Shown: positions 25,340-34,063 of the stretch, piece after piece | Layout of the letters: each line of letters begins with the position of its first letter | Numbering within the stretch: position 1 is the stretch's first letter | Origin: Marinomonas ushuaiensis DSM 15871 | GTDB lineage: Bacteria; Pseudomonadota; Gammaproteobacteria; Pseudomonadales; Marinomonadaceae | Direction: 5' to 3' | DNA length: 64,000 nucleotides | NCBI RefSeq assembly: GCF_000521805.1 | Contig: NZ_JAMB01000001.1 | Coordinates: forward strand, 310,001-374,000 | Position numbers and translations under genes: made by a program | Notes under the pieces: generated by a model | The model's input: only the letters and a program-made list of their open reading frames with translations | Database searches by the model: none | Told to the model about the DNA's origin: nothing

Positions 25340-27265
25340 CTATTTCAAGTGGTTGCCTAAATAGTTATTGAGTTGCTCTACTTCCAAAGGTTTGGAAAAA
25401 TAATAACCTTGTAAAAAATGTACGCCGATTTCATTTAGCTTGTTAACTTGCTCTAGTGTTTCGACGCCTTCAGCTACAACTTGATAACCCATAGATTGTG
25501 AAATTTGCATGACTGCATGGACAATGTTTGAACCACTGTTGTTGATTTTATCGATAAAACTTTTGTCTATTTTAACGATGTCGACACCCAGATTTTGCAT
25601 GCTTGCAAGAGATGAATAACCTGTTCCAAAATCATCAATACATATTTCAATGTTCATTTCTTGGAGTGCTTTTATTTGAGTCATCAATGTTGATTTATCA
25701 GTGGCGAAAACAGATTCGGTAATTTCTATGTGTAATCGGCTTGGTTCAAATTTTAATTGAGTAAGAAGCCTTCTAACGTGTGTGACAAAGTCTTTATCTT
25801 GAAGCTGAATAATAGAAACATTGATGCTAACGGTTAAGTTTTTAGTACTTTTAGACAGGGTTAATATTTGCTGACAGGCTTCTTCTAAGACCCATAAACC
25901 TATGCTTTTTATCATGCCATACTGTTCAGCAATAGGGATAAATTCGACAGGTGAGACCTCTTCGCCATCAAGGCGCCATCTTAATAATGCCTCTAGACCT
26001 ACAACCTCCTCTGTTTTACTTTTTACAATAGGTTGAAATACCAATCGTAACTCGTTGTCATCGATGGCTGTAACGAGTCGATCACTGAGAAACCGCTCTC
26101 GGATGATTTGGAGGCGTAATGACTCATTAAAAAACCTTACTTTACCTTTTTCTAGGCGTTTTTGCTGATACATCGCTATGTCAGCACTTTGAATCAAAGT
26201 ATCGTAATTTTTGCCATGCTGAGGGTACAAAGCAACGCCAATACTGGCGCCAACCCAAGTTTTTGACAGAGATATGGTATGAGGAAGGCTAATGGAGTGA
26301 ATAAGCTGTTGTGAGAAACTCTCTAGATCCTCAAGGTCTTGGTATCTATACGCAACCAGAAACTCATCGCCACCCCATCGACAAATAGGCAGCGGCCCTT
26401 GAGATAATGAAGCAATACGTGAAGCCGTTTCTCGAATGACTTTATCACCAACTTCATGCCCTAGGCTGTCGTTTACTTGTTTGAAACCATCAAGGTCGAT
26501 GAATAACAACGCAAATGGTGTTGAAGCATCGGCGTCAACAATCTGGTTTAACTCCTTCAAAAAAGCTGTGCGATTTAAAAGGCCTGTTAAACGATCTATA
26601 TTAGACAGTCGGTAAATCTCTTGTGTGCGGAGCTCTACCTTTTTTTCCATCGTCAATAAGAGTTGAGCGTTTTGGCTTTTTAAATGAATGGCTTTATGGG
26701 TGAAATTGGACAGTTTAAAAGCAGTTAACGACATAGCGATTGCGTAAGTCATCCCCATTGTACCGATGAATCGTTCATATGAGTTGCCTGAAATGAGTAA
26801 CAAGGCTGAATAAGGCACTGACATTGCCACAATACACATAATAGAAGTAGCCTTATTAGCAGACCACATAATAGCAACACCAGAGCCGATGCCACATAAA
26901 ATAATAATGGTGGTAACGAGTTCAAACGAGTCAGAGAACGGGTGAAAAAATAAAGGGTAAGCGCCCCAAGTGGAGGACACCAAAAAGGATAAACTGGAGA
27001 AACACCATAGGTCTTTTTTTGTCGCAATATAGCCTTGAGACGATTTTTTTCGATATTGAGCTAAATCGAAAAGGCGCAAAGACAACATAACAATCATAAC
27101 CGCCCACCAAATGAGCTTGCCTGTGTAGTCCTCTTTAAAAGTATGTGAAAATACAAACAGACTGCTGATCAAAACAGAAACAGCCGTACTGGTTAAAACA
27201 TTGGAGTACAAAAGGCGTAAGGACTCTTGTATTTCATCTTGTTTGACGTCTCTATCTATCTGCAT
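25340..27265 (-). CDS. Membrane GGDEF-EAL cyclic-di-GMP signalling protein
   Basis: A 641-residue protein with six or seven membrane helices in the first ~190 residues (MASE-like sensor of unknown type), a short coiled coil, a GGDEF domain with an intact GGDEF in CRWGGDEFLVAY, and an EAL domain with intact [16 protein letters not shown] and KIDKSFI motifs. Both activities are therefore possible; composite proteins often act mainly as phosphodiesterases. It is the last of the minus-strand genes in this region, about 150 bases after the DUF202 pair, and has its own likely promoter. Confidence 0.92.
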   Translation of the reverse strand: MQIDRDVKQDEIQESLRLLYSNVLTSTAVSVLISSLFVFSHTFKEDYTGKLIWWAVMIVMLSLRLFDLAQYRKKSSQGYIATKKDLWCFSSLSFLVSSTWGAYPLFFHPFSDSFELVTTIIILCGIGSGVAIMWSANKATSIMCIVAMSVPYSALLLISGNSYERFIGTMGMTYAIAMSLTAFKLSNFTHKAIHLKSQNAQLLLTMEKKVELRTQEIYRLSNIDRLTGLLNRTAFLKELNQIVDADASTPFALLFIDLDGFKQVNDSLGHEVGDKVIRETASRIASLSQGPLPICRWGGDEFLVAYRYQDLEDLESFSQQLIHSISLPHTISLSKTWVGASIGVALYPQHGKNYDTLIQSADIAMYQQKRLEKGKVRFFNESLRLQIIRERFLSDRLVTAIDDNELRLVFQPIVKSKTEEVVGLEALLRWRLDGEEVSPVEFIPIAEQYGMIKSIGLWVLEEACQQILTLSKSTKNLTVSINVSIIQLQDKDFVTHVRRLLTQLKFEPSRLHIEITESVFATDKSTLMTQIKALQEMNIEICIDDFGTGYSSLASMQNLGVDIVKIDKSFIDKINNSGSNIVHAVMQISQSMGYQVVAEGVETLEQVNKLNEIGVHFLQGYYFSKPLEVEQLNNYLGNHLK

Positions 27266-27413
27266 TCCTTTACCTTATAAAGATGGCAGTTGTACATTAT
27301 TAACAGCATAACCTTTATTGTATCCAAACGGCTACTTTTAACAGATGAAAGCAATTTCTTGAGTATATTAGTGGTAAAAAAAGAGAGTGTTTATATAGCA
27401 CAGTGACCGAGCA

Positions 27414-27653
27414 CTAGAGGAATAGATAAGAAATGATTAAAGCAATTAAGGTGCTGCAAAGTAGAAGCTTATTCTTTCTATTGTAAGCAATGAACAATGA
27501 AATAAGACCGGCTGCAGCAAAGTAATAGGCTAAATGAGATTGGAAATGGCCTGTTTTTAAAAAATAGAGTACGACCAATGCAGATAAGGTCACGGTTCTC
27601 ATCCATGAGAGCGCTGTGCGTTCATGTTGGGTTTCGCGGTGATTTCTTACCAT
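27414..27653 (-). CDS. DUF202 small membrane protein (YidG type)
   Basis: A 79-residue protein with the DUF202 start ETQHERTALSWMRTVTLSALVVLY and two more membrane helices. It begins seven bases inside the 3' end of the larger DUF202 gene, so the pair is translationally coupled, as in yidH-yidG pairs elsewhere. Function is unknown. Confidence 0.8.
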   Translation of the reverse strand: MVRNHRETQHERTALSWMRTVTLSALVVLYFLKTGHFQSHLAYYFAAAGLISLFIAYNRKNKLLLCSTLIALIISYLFL

Positions 27654-27988
27654 TTAATAATAAATAACGAGATGAGTGACGCAGAAGTAAACAAAGCCAA
27701 TAAAATATTAGCCATGCCGTATTTTAAACTTCTGCCATGACGCATGTTTATTTCATTTTCCCGCCAGCGAAGGTAGCCACTAACGATACAAAATGCGCTG
27801 ATGAGAAAGAATAGATACACTAAAACACTGAGCTTAGGATCAATTTTCAAATAAGAAATCATTTGATCAACAGCGAGAGCTGAAACAAAAAAGCCAAGCC
27901 CAGTTCGGATCCAAGCCAAGAAAGTTCGCTCATTGGCTAGGGAAAACCGATAATCCGGTGTTTCCCCTTCTTCATACCACTTACTCAT
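27647..27988 (-). CDS. DUF202 small membrane protein (YidH type)
   Basis: A 113-residue inner-membrane protein. RFSLANERTFLAWIRTGLGFFVSALAVDQM is the family core, followed by two more helices. It starts only 17 bases after the TRAP large permease gene and may be read through from the sulfatase/TRAP operon, but YidH-type proteins have no known link to TRAP transport. Function is unknown. Confidence 0.85.
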   Translation of the reverse strand: MSKWYEEGETPDYRFSLANERTFLAWIRTGLGFFVSALAVDQMISYLKIDPKLSVLVYLFFLISAFCIVSGYLRWRENEINMRHGRSLKYGMANILLALFTSASLISLFIIKW

Positions 27989-28005
27989 AATCCACCGTGC
28001 TTTGG

Positions 28006-29283
28006 TTACAGAAAAATTTCTGAGATTTGTGGTATGAACGCAATAAGTAAGGCCGCGATCAGCATGCCACCTAGCGTCGGCAAAGCACCAATAAATACTT
28101 TCTGTACGGATGTTTTACTGATTTGGTTGGCAATAAAGAGGTTGCCGCCCAATGGTGGTGTAACAAAGCCTAACCCGAGACAAACAATCAAAATAATACC
28201 GAAGTGATATTGGCTAATGCCATATTGACTAAGCATCGGGTACAACAAAGGCGTTAATACAATAATGGACGCTAAGGTGTCCATGAAACAGCCGACAAAC
28301 AATAATAAAGCAATGACCAATAAGATCGTCATGACTTTACCATCTACAAATGAAGACATGGAGCCAGTGATTAATTCAGGGATCTGTTGGGACGATAACA
28401 ACTTACCTAACACCACGGCAAAAGGAATCAGAAACATTGCAACAACAGACATAATTGCCGATTGTGAAAAAACGCTAAACACATTATTCAGTTTGATTTC
28501 TTTGTGAACAAAGGCACCAATAATAAAGGCGTAAAGTGATGCCACTGCTGCCGATTCCGTAGGCGTAAATGCACCGGAATAAATGCCGCCTAGGATGATG
28601 ACGGGAGTCAGTATCGCCCATTTCGCTCTATAAGTTGCTTTGAGTCGCGTTTTCCATGTCCCAGCTTCTCGAGTGCCACCCCAATTGTTTTTCTTTGAAA
28701 CCCAGTAAGCTGGAATGGCAATACCGAGAGCTAAAAGCAAACCAGGAAGTAACCCGCTTAAGAACATGGATGACACCGATGTACCAGGTTGAGCCAGTGC
28801 ATAGATAATCATTGGATTTGAAGGTGGAACCAATATCGCAATCACACCAGAACAGGCGGTTAACCCTGCTGCAAACCCTTTGCTGTAGCCTTGTTTAATC
28901 ATCGCAGGAATCGTAATGGTTCCGATCGCGGCCACGGTTGCCGGTGCGGAGCCAGAAAGACCACCAAACAATAAAGACGCAAATATAGTTACGATTGCCA
29001 ATCCGCCGGGTAAATGCCCAACGAACTCATCGGCAAGATCCAATATTCGTTGTGCTACCCCGCCTGTCGCCATCAAGGTACCTGCCAAGATGAACATAGG
29101 AATGGCTAATAATGGGAAGCTGTCGAGTGACTGATAAGCATCAAGCGCTAATTCGATGGTATCGAACCCCAGACTATAGAAGGCCACAAACAGAGTGCAA
29201 CCTAACGCAATAGCAACTGGCACTTGAAACATAATGAACAGGAAAAAAGAGCAAACAGTGAGTGTCACTTCAAGGCTAGACAT
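28006..29283 (-). CDS. TRAP transporter large permease (DctM type), sulfatase cluster
   Basis: A 425-residue membrane subunit with about 12 helices. DctM signatures are the SGSAPATVAAIGTITIPAM stretch near residues 109-127, LVPPSNPMIIYALAQPG, the GAFTPTESAAVASLYA motif near 230, and FVTPPLGGNLFIAN near the C-terminus. It overlaps the small permease gene by eight bases. Together with the DctP- and DctQ-type proteins it should use a sodium gradient to import an organic anion, here perhaps the substrate or product of the neighbouring sulfatase. Confidence 0.94.
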   Translation of the reverse strand: MSSLEVTLTVCSFFLFIMFQVPVAIALGCTLFVAFYSLGFDTIELALDAYQSLDSFPLLAIPMFILAGTLMATGGVAQRILDLADEFVGHLPGGLAIVTIFASLLFGGLSGSAPATVAAIGTITIPAMIKQGYSKGFAAGLTACSGVIAILVPPSNPMIIYALAQPGTSVSSMFLSGLLPGLLLALGIAIPAYWVSKKNNWGGTREAGTWKTRLKATYRAKWAILTPVIILGGIYSGAFTPTESAAVASLYAFIIGAFVHKEIKLNNVFSVFSQSAIMSVVAMFLIPFAVVLGKLLSSQQIPELITGSMSSFVDGKVMTILLVIALLLFVGCFMDTLASIIVLTPLLYPMLSQYGISQYHFGIILIVCLGLGFVTPPLGGNLFIANQISKTSVQKVFIGALPTLGGMLIAALLIAFIPQISEIFL

Positions 29284-29785
29284 TGATTGGCTCCTGAGAA
29301 TCTGTCGCGTTACGAGTTTTCAACAGAGTATAGATACGCTGTAAAAGTCGAACGATAGTAAGTACGAAGATGCCTGGTAAAGAACCGAGAAGCAGCCAAT
29401 AAGGGATGCCTAAACCTTCGGTAGTGGAACCCAACATGTGATGGAATTCAGCAGCACGATAGGCCGCCAACGCAAATAAGATACTAAATACAATGAATAT
29501 AATGTGTGAAATAAGTTCAATAACAACACGTTTCGATTGCCAAGCTTTAGATGTTGGGATGAGATCGATAATAACGTGTTTATTGGATTTTACCGCCCAA
29601 GGTACGCCGAGAAATATCAGCATTATCATCAGTGTTCTAGCAATTTCATCTGTGTACGCAGAAGGCGAGTTCAGAAAGTAACGGTTAAACACTTCAATGT
29701 TGAGAGAAATCGCAATGTAGCCCAGCATAAGGCTGCATAGAAATTCTTCGAAATATCTATCCATTATTTTTATTAGCTTTAGCAT
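29276..29785 (-). CDS. TRAP transporter small permease (DctQ type), sulfatase cluster
   Basis: A 169-residue protein with four membrane helices; EEFLCSLMLGYIAISLNIEVFNRYFLNSP and FLGVPWAVKSNKHVIIDLIP (residues 58-77) match the DctQ family. It lies 51 bases after dctP with a terminator hairpin between, and overlaps dctM. Confidence 0.88.
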   Translation of the reverse strand: MLKLIKIMDRYFEEFLCSLMLGYIAISLNIEVFNRYFLNSPSAYTDEIARTLMIMLIFLGVPWAVKSNKHVIIDLIPTSKAWQSKRVVIELISHIIFIVFSILFALAAYRAAEFHHMLGSTTEGLGIPYWLLLGSLPGIFVLTIVRLLQRIYTLLKTRNATDSQEPINV

Positions 29786-29800
29786 ATTAAAATCTACTTT

Positions 29801-29829
29801 AAAAAATGGGCAGGAAGAACATCCTGCCC
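29801..29829 (-). terminator. Intercistronic terminator/attenuator after the TRAP binding-protein gene
   Basis: On the minus strand GGGCAGGA, a six-base loop, TCCTGCCC, then ATTTTTT. It is a complete intrinsic terminator seven bases after the dctP stop codon and before dctQ. It would let the binding protein be made in excess over the permease. Confidence 0.8.
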
Positions 29830-29836
29830 TATGTTT

Positions 29837-30865
29837 TTAGATATTGTCCAATGTGCTTTTTAGAGTTTCAAAGAAATGCTTCTCGTCTTTATTAAAGTCT
29901 TTAGTCGCAATCTTAGTGGTTGGCGCTTGAATAATTGCCGTGAAGGTATCTTGCTCAGCAGAGGTTGGCGTAATGACATTAACACCTTGCTCTTTGAATT
30001 TTTCAAGTGCATTGGTTAACTCAATTTCAAAGAAGGCGGCATTTTGTTTAACCGCATCGTCCGCTGCTCTTTGAACTTTCATTTGCAAGTCTTGTGGAAG
30101 TTTATTCCAAGTGCGTGCGTTGACTGTCATGAAAGAGCCGTGCGGTTGGAAGTTCAATAGATTCATATTGCCTGCCACTTCATGTAAACCAAATGCAACG
30201 GCGGTAGCAGGAGGAATGGCCAAGCCATCAACCGTACCAGTTTGAAGTGCCGTATAAACCTCAGAGATGCCCAATGTTGTCGCACCTGAACCCAATTCAG
30301 TGATCATGCTACGCTCAACTTCACTTGGCGTTACGCGGATTTTCAAACCTTTCATATCCGCTGGCGTTTGTACTTTTTTGCCCGTTGTTAAAATACCGCG
30401 GAACTCAAATGGCATAACATAAAGCAAACGTAGGTTTTTCTTCGCCATAAGTGATTGAAGTTCATCAACCGCTTCGCCGCCTAACGTGCCATACGGATAG
30501 AACAATTTATTACTCGTTTCAATGTTTTTAATAATGTATGGCACATCGAACGATTTAAAAGCATGAACGACAGAGCCTAGATTCGCACCTGAAGACTGAG
30601 CGCCTTGAACCGTAGAGCCAAGTTGAGCTTTCTGTAATAACTGAGTGTCGTTGCCTAGTGCACCACCAAAGCTGGCGTTAATGTTGACTTGGTCATCGGT
30701 GTATTGTTTTACCAATGATTGGAAGCTCGTTAGTGTTTTCCCCCAAGGAGAGGCAACAGGTGTCGTCGATGCCATTGTTAGGTCGTAGTCTGCAGCAGAT
30801 GCCATGGCTGTTGAGCCAACTAATAACCCAGTAGAGATCGCTTTAACTAAAAATTTAAGTTTCAT
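29837..30865 (-). CDS. TRAP transporter substrate-binding protein (DctP type), sulfatase cluster
   Basis: A 342-residue periplasmic binding protein with a signal peptide (about 1-25, ending AMASA). DctP features are TTPVASPWGKTLTSFQSLV near the mature N-terminus, the PADMKGLKIRVTPSEVERSMI stretch (about 168-190, with the carboxylate-binding Arg), and EVYTALQTGTVDGLAIPPATAVAFGLHEVAG. The ligand is not known. It follows the sulfatase gene with a hairpin in the 60-base spacer. Confidence 0.93.
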   Translation of the reverse strand: MKLKFLVKAISTGLLVGSTAMASAADYDLTMASTTPVASPWGKTLTSFQSLVKQYTDDQVNINASFGGALGNDTQLLQKAQLGSTVQGAQSSGANLGSVVHAFKSFDVPYIIKNIETSNKLFYPYGTLGGEAVDELQSLMAKKNLRLLYVMPFEFRGILTTGKKVQTPADMKGLKIRVTPSEVERSMITELGSGATTLGISEVYTALQTGTVDGLAIPPATAVAFGLHEVAGNMNLLNFQPHGSFMTVNARTWNKLPQDLQMKVQRAADDAVKQNAAFFEIELTNALEKFKEQGVNVITPTSAEQDTFTAIIQAPTTKIATKDFNKDEKHFFETLKSTLDNI

Positions 30866-30900
30866 GGTTTGTCCTTTTATTTTTTTAATAGACTTTATTA

Positions 30901-30926
30901 AAAGAGGGCTAAAAGCGCCTCTTAAT
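30901..30926 (-). terminator. Weak intercistronic hairpin between sulfatase and dctP genes
   Basis: On the minus strand AAGAGGCGC pairs loosely with the GCCCTCTT arm (one mismatch), followed by TTAAT. It is weaker than the next hairpin and may act as an attenuator or an RNA stability element. Confidence 0.45.
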
Positions 30927-32465
30927 TTATTGTGACGCTAGCGTTTTATTTATATCGTGTTGTGGAATATCACCGATCTCGAGCATTTTCTGGTCGAGAA
31001 TAAGAGTCATATCACGGACAACATCTTGGTATTTCGGATCGTTATAACAGTTGAACAATTCAAGAGGATCTTCATCGCAATCGAACAATTCCCACTCTTT
31101 TTCTTCTCCGCCCGGCTGCGTACCCGGTAAGTCAAAACCTTCGTTGTACCAAAAAATTAATTTGTAGCGTTTGTTGCGGACACCATAATGAGCATAAGCA
31201 TTGTGATGTTCATCGCTGTGCATCCAATATCTATGGTACGCCACGTCTTGCCAATCTTCTGGTGTATTTTCTTCTAAGACAGGTCTAACACTGGTGCCTT
31301 GCATATAGTTCGGCACAGGTAAATTCGCGTAGTCTAGAAAAGTCGGTGCGAAATCAACGTTTGAAATAATGTCATTAGAAATCGTGTTTGGTGTGATCCC
31401 TTCTGGATAACGGATTAAAAATGGCATTTGGAAAGACTCTTCATACATGAAGCGCTTATCGAACCAGCCATGCTCACCCAAAAAGAACCCTTGGTCTGAG
31501 GTGTAAATAACAATGGTATTGTCTGCTTGACCTGTTTCGTCTAGGTAATCAAGTAACTCACCGACGCTTTCGTCAATTGACGCAATGGTACGGACATAGC
31601 GCTTAATGTAACGTTGGTATTTAAATTGAGCGAGCTCGTCTTGAGTTTTGAAAGTGAAGACGTCACCGTTATCCTTATCGATAAGTTTGAAGGTGCTTAA
31701 ATCTTCTGGCACGGGTATTTTGCGAACGAGTGAGCCATCAACTGCAAGTTCACCTACTTCTGAACCGCCTTCTGGTTGAACAAGGCCAAGGTCAAAATAT
31801 GTGATATCACCATGCACTCGCATTTTTGCCGCTTGAGCCGCTTTTGCACGATTTTTGTAATCATCGGAGAAAGTCTCAGGGACTTTGATGTCGTCAGTAT
31901 AAGAATCACGATATTTAGGGTGCGGCTCCCAAGAACGGTGTGGGGCTTTGTGATGACACATTAAAAAGAAAGGTTTGTCGCTGTCGGTTTCTTTTAGCCA
32001 ATCAATGGATTTCTTAGTAATGATTTCAGTGGCGTAGCCTGGGACTTGAATGTGTTCTCCCATCTCAATCAATTCTGGATCAAAGTACTCACCTTGGCCG
32101 GGTAATACAGACCAAAAATCGAAACCAGATGGTTCGTGATCTGAACCTTCTCCCAAATGCCATTTGCCAATCATAGCGGTTTGATAACCACCGGTTTGTA
32201 GATGTTTTGCTACATTAGGAATGTGTTTGTTAATTTTGCTTTCTAATGTCATCACGCCATTTACATGATTATAGGTACCGCAAAGGATGCTGGCGCGGCT
32301 TGGCGTACAGATTGAATTGGTAACGTAGCAATGATTGAAACGCATGCCTTCTGTTGCTAAGCGGTCAATGTTCGGAGTTTTATTAATCCCATGTCCATAG
32401 CAACTGATGGCTTTAGAAGCGTGATCATCAGCCATGATAAAGAGAATGTTGGGTTGTTTTTTCAT
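30927..32465 (-). CDS. Sulfatase (S1 family, Cys-type, apparently cytoplasmic)
   Basis: A 512-residue type I sulfatase that should hydrolyse a sulfate ester. The catalytic formylglycine site is C53-T-P-S-R57 (SICTPSRAS), metal residues are in MADDH (11-15) and YTSDQGFFLGEHGW (about 325-340), and GKWHLG and HHKAPH complete the active site. The cysteine needs a formylglycine-generating enzyme or anaerobic maturase, none of which is in the window. The N-terminus MKKQPNILFIMADD has no signal peptide, so it should act in the cytoplasm on an imported substrate. A region at about 215-265 appears to be an insertion. It lies six bases after the IclR gene. Confidence 0.9.
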   Translation of the reverse strand: MKKQPNILFIMADDHASKAISCYGHGINKTPNIDRLATEGMRFNHCYVTNSICTPSRASILCGTYNHVNGVMTLESKINKHIPNVAKHLQTGGYQTAMIGKWHLGEGSDHEPSGFDFWSVLPGQGEYFDPELIEMGEHIQVPGYATEIITKKSIDWLKETDSDKPFFLMCHHKAPHRSWEPHPKYRDSYTDDIKVPETFSDDYKNRAKAAQAAKMRVHGDITYFDLGLVQPEGGSEVGELAVDGSLVRKIPVPEDLSTFKLIDKDNGDVFTFKTQDELAQFKYQRYIKRYVRTIASIDESVGELLDYLDETGQADNTIVIYTSDQGFFLGEHGWFDKRFMYEESFQMPFLIRYPEGITPNTISNDIISNVDFAPTFLDYANLPVPNYMQGTSVRPVLEENTPEDWQDVAYHRYWMHSDEHHNAYAHYGVRNKRYKLIFWYNEGFDLPGTQPGGEEKEWELFDCDEDPLELFNCYNDPKYQDVVRDMTLILDQKMLEIGDIPQHDINKTLASQ

Positions 32466-32471
32466 TTTTAT

Positions 32472-33227
32472 CTACTCGCTGTGAAGAAAAGCGGTGAGTT
32501 TCTGAACCGCCTGATTGATGATTTTTTTATTTTTTTCAATATGAGCGTCAATGTCGTGAACCGAAATAGCCGCTTCTGCAATACAAAGCAGATGAATAAA
32601 ATTGCCTTGTTTGTCATAAATGGCTTTCGAGAAACGACGTATTCCACGAACATTGCCTTCGATGTCATATAAAACATCGGTTAAACAAGTATTTTGTAAT
32701 TGCTCCTTCAAGTAACTTTTAGATACGCTATTGCGCAAAGCCCCAGCTTCAAAAAATGCATTTACATCGAATTGTTTACGTACTACATCCCAACCCATTG
32801 CCGCTAAGCTGAGTCGTGATGGTGAATCTAATTCGTATAGTGGGCGTCTAAATCCTGTGTGCGCTTTAAGACGAAAAGCGACATTTTTTGATTCTTTTTT
32901 GGATAGCCAATAAAGCTGACAATTCTCAATGAATATCGCTTCACAAGACTGTTCTGATTGATCAGAGATGTCTTCCAACACTTGCTCTAGAAGACTTAAA
33001 TAGCCTTCCGACAAGCTCATTTTCTTTTGTAGATAAAAATTACGTACAAAAGACTTATCTTTTAATCGACGTAAGTAGCCTTCTTTTTCAAGCGTATTAA
33101 CTATGCGAGAAACCGTTGCCACAGGAATCTCACATTTTCGTGAAATGCTTGCCAAGGTTTCTGCTTTGTCACTTACGGCAAAAAGCTCAATGACTTTTAT
33201 TGTTTTTCTTACTGGTTCTGATGTCAT
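32472..33227 (-). CDS. IclR family transcriptional regulator
   Basis: A 251-residue regulator. The helix-turn-helix is KAETLASISRKCEIPVATVSRIVNTLEKEGYL (residues 21-52); the effector domain has the IclR pattern LSEGYLSLLEQVLEDISDQS, AHTGFRRPLYE and IEGNVRGIRRFSKAIYD. It is the first gene of the iclR - sulfatase - dctP - dctQ - dctM cluster and is most likely its local regulator, responding to the sulfated compound or a breakdown product. Two CATATATG sites 21 bp apart lie before it. Confidence 0.9.
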   Translation of the reverse strand: MTSEPVRKTIKVIELFAVSDKAETLASISRKCEIPVATVSRIVNTLEKEGYLRRLKDKSFVRNFYLQKKMSLSEGYLSLLEQVLEDISDQSEQSCEAIFIENCQLYWLSKKESKNVAFRLKAHTGFRRPLYELDSPSRLSLAAMGWDVVRKQFDVNAFFEAGALRNSVSKSYLKEQLQNTCLTDVLYDIEGNVRGIRRFSKAIYDKQGNFIHLLCIAEAAISVHDIDAHIEKNKKIINQAVQKLTAFLHSE

Positions 33228-33276
33228 ATCGATCTCCGTCTTAAGATACTAGGAAAGAGCCACTTCAAAGTGAAGT

Positions 33277-33305
33277 CATATATGGGAGTTCGATTACCAT
33301 ATATG
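33277..33305. promoter_or_regulatory. Putative IclR operator pair
   Basis: Two CATATATG palindromes (33277-33284 and 33298-33305), each followed by GG, start exactly 21 bp apart, two helical turns, and thus on the same face of the DNA. A further palindrome, ACTTCA-AAG-TGAAGT, lies at about 33262-33276. Position before iclR suggests autoregulation. Confidence 0.5.
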
Positions 33306-33512
33306 GTTTTATTATTATAATTAATTGATTAATAAGGAATTATTAATTTAATTTTTTATGATGGTGAAAAATATAGAAAAGACAGAGGCGTCATGTGGCG
33401 TTTTTAGCTTGCTTGGCACACTCGTTTAGTTGACGTAGTCTAGACTGATGGCACAGTATATTTTTGAATTACTTTCTTTGAATAACACTAAAAATAATAG
33501 ATGGAGAATTTT

Positions 33513-34022
33513 ATGTCACAACATCTAGTCTTAAGCTTTATCGGAGAAGATCGTCCCGGTATTGTTGAGCGTTTATCCGATACGGTTTCTCGTCATCATG
33601 GTAATTGGTTAGAAAGCCGCATGGCGCATTTGGCGGATAAATTTGCTGGCATTCTCACGTTATCCGTTCCTTTAGAGCATCAGGATGCCTTAATCAAAGA
33701 TCTACGTGACTTTGAAAAGCTTGGTCTTAACGTCACTGTTGAAAATGCAACCCAAGATATTACTCAAGGTTCAACCTTGTCTTTATCTGTTGTGGGTAAT
33801 GATCGAGCTGGCATAGTGAAAGAAGTCTCTCAGGTTTTGCATTCTTTAATGGTGAACGTGAAAGAGTTGAAAACATCCTGCGAGCCTGCACCGATGAGTT
33901 CGGACATGCTGTTTAAAACCGACATGGTGTTGGCGATCCCCGTGAGCGTAACGCTGGTGGAACTTGAAGCGGCGTTGGAAAATATCAGCAGCGACCTAAT
34001 GGTGGAATTAACCACCGATTAA
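33513..34022 (+). CDS. gcvR: Glycine cleavage system regulator-like ACT-domain protein (GcvR type)
   Basis: A protein with two ACT domains: LVLSFIGEDRPGIVERLSDTV (residues 5-25) and LSLSVVGNDRAGIVKEVSQVL (about 91-111). This is the GcvR pattern; GcvR binds GcvA and glycine in E. coli, but many family members have no gcv genes near, as here. I chose the ATG at 33513, because GGAG (33503-33506) stands six bases before it; an ATG at 33501 overlaps that site. The protein is 169 residues. It is a single gene converging with the photolyase cluster. Confidence 0.85.
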   Translation: MSQHLVLSFIGEDRPGIVERLSDTVSRHHGNWLESRMAHLADKFAGILTLSVPLEHQDALIKDLRDFEKLGLNVTVENATQDITQGSTLSLSVVGNDRAGIVKEVSQVLHSLMVNVKELKTSCEPAPMSSDMLFKTDMVLAIPVSVTLVELEAALENISSDLMVELTTD

Positions 34023-34063
34023 GTCAGCCGTCTTTTTTGAAAATCAAAAATGAAAAGTAAACA

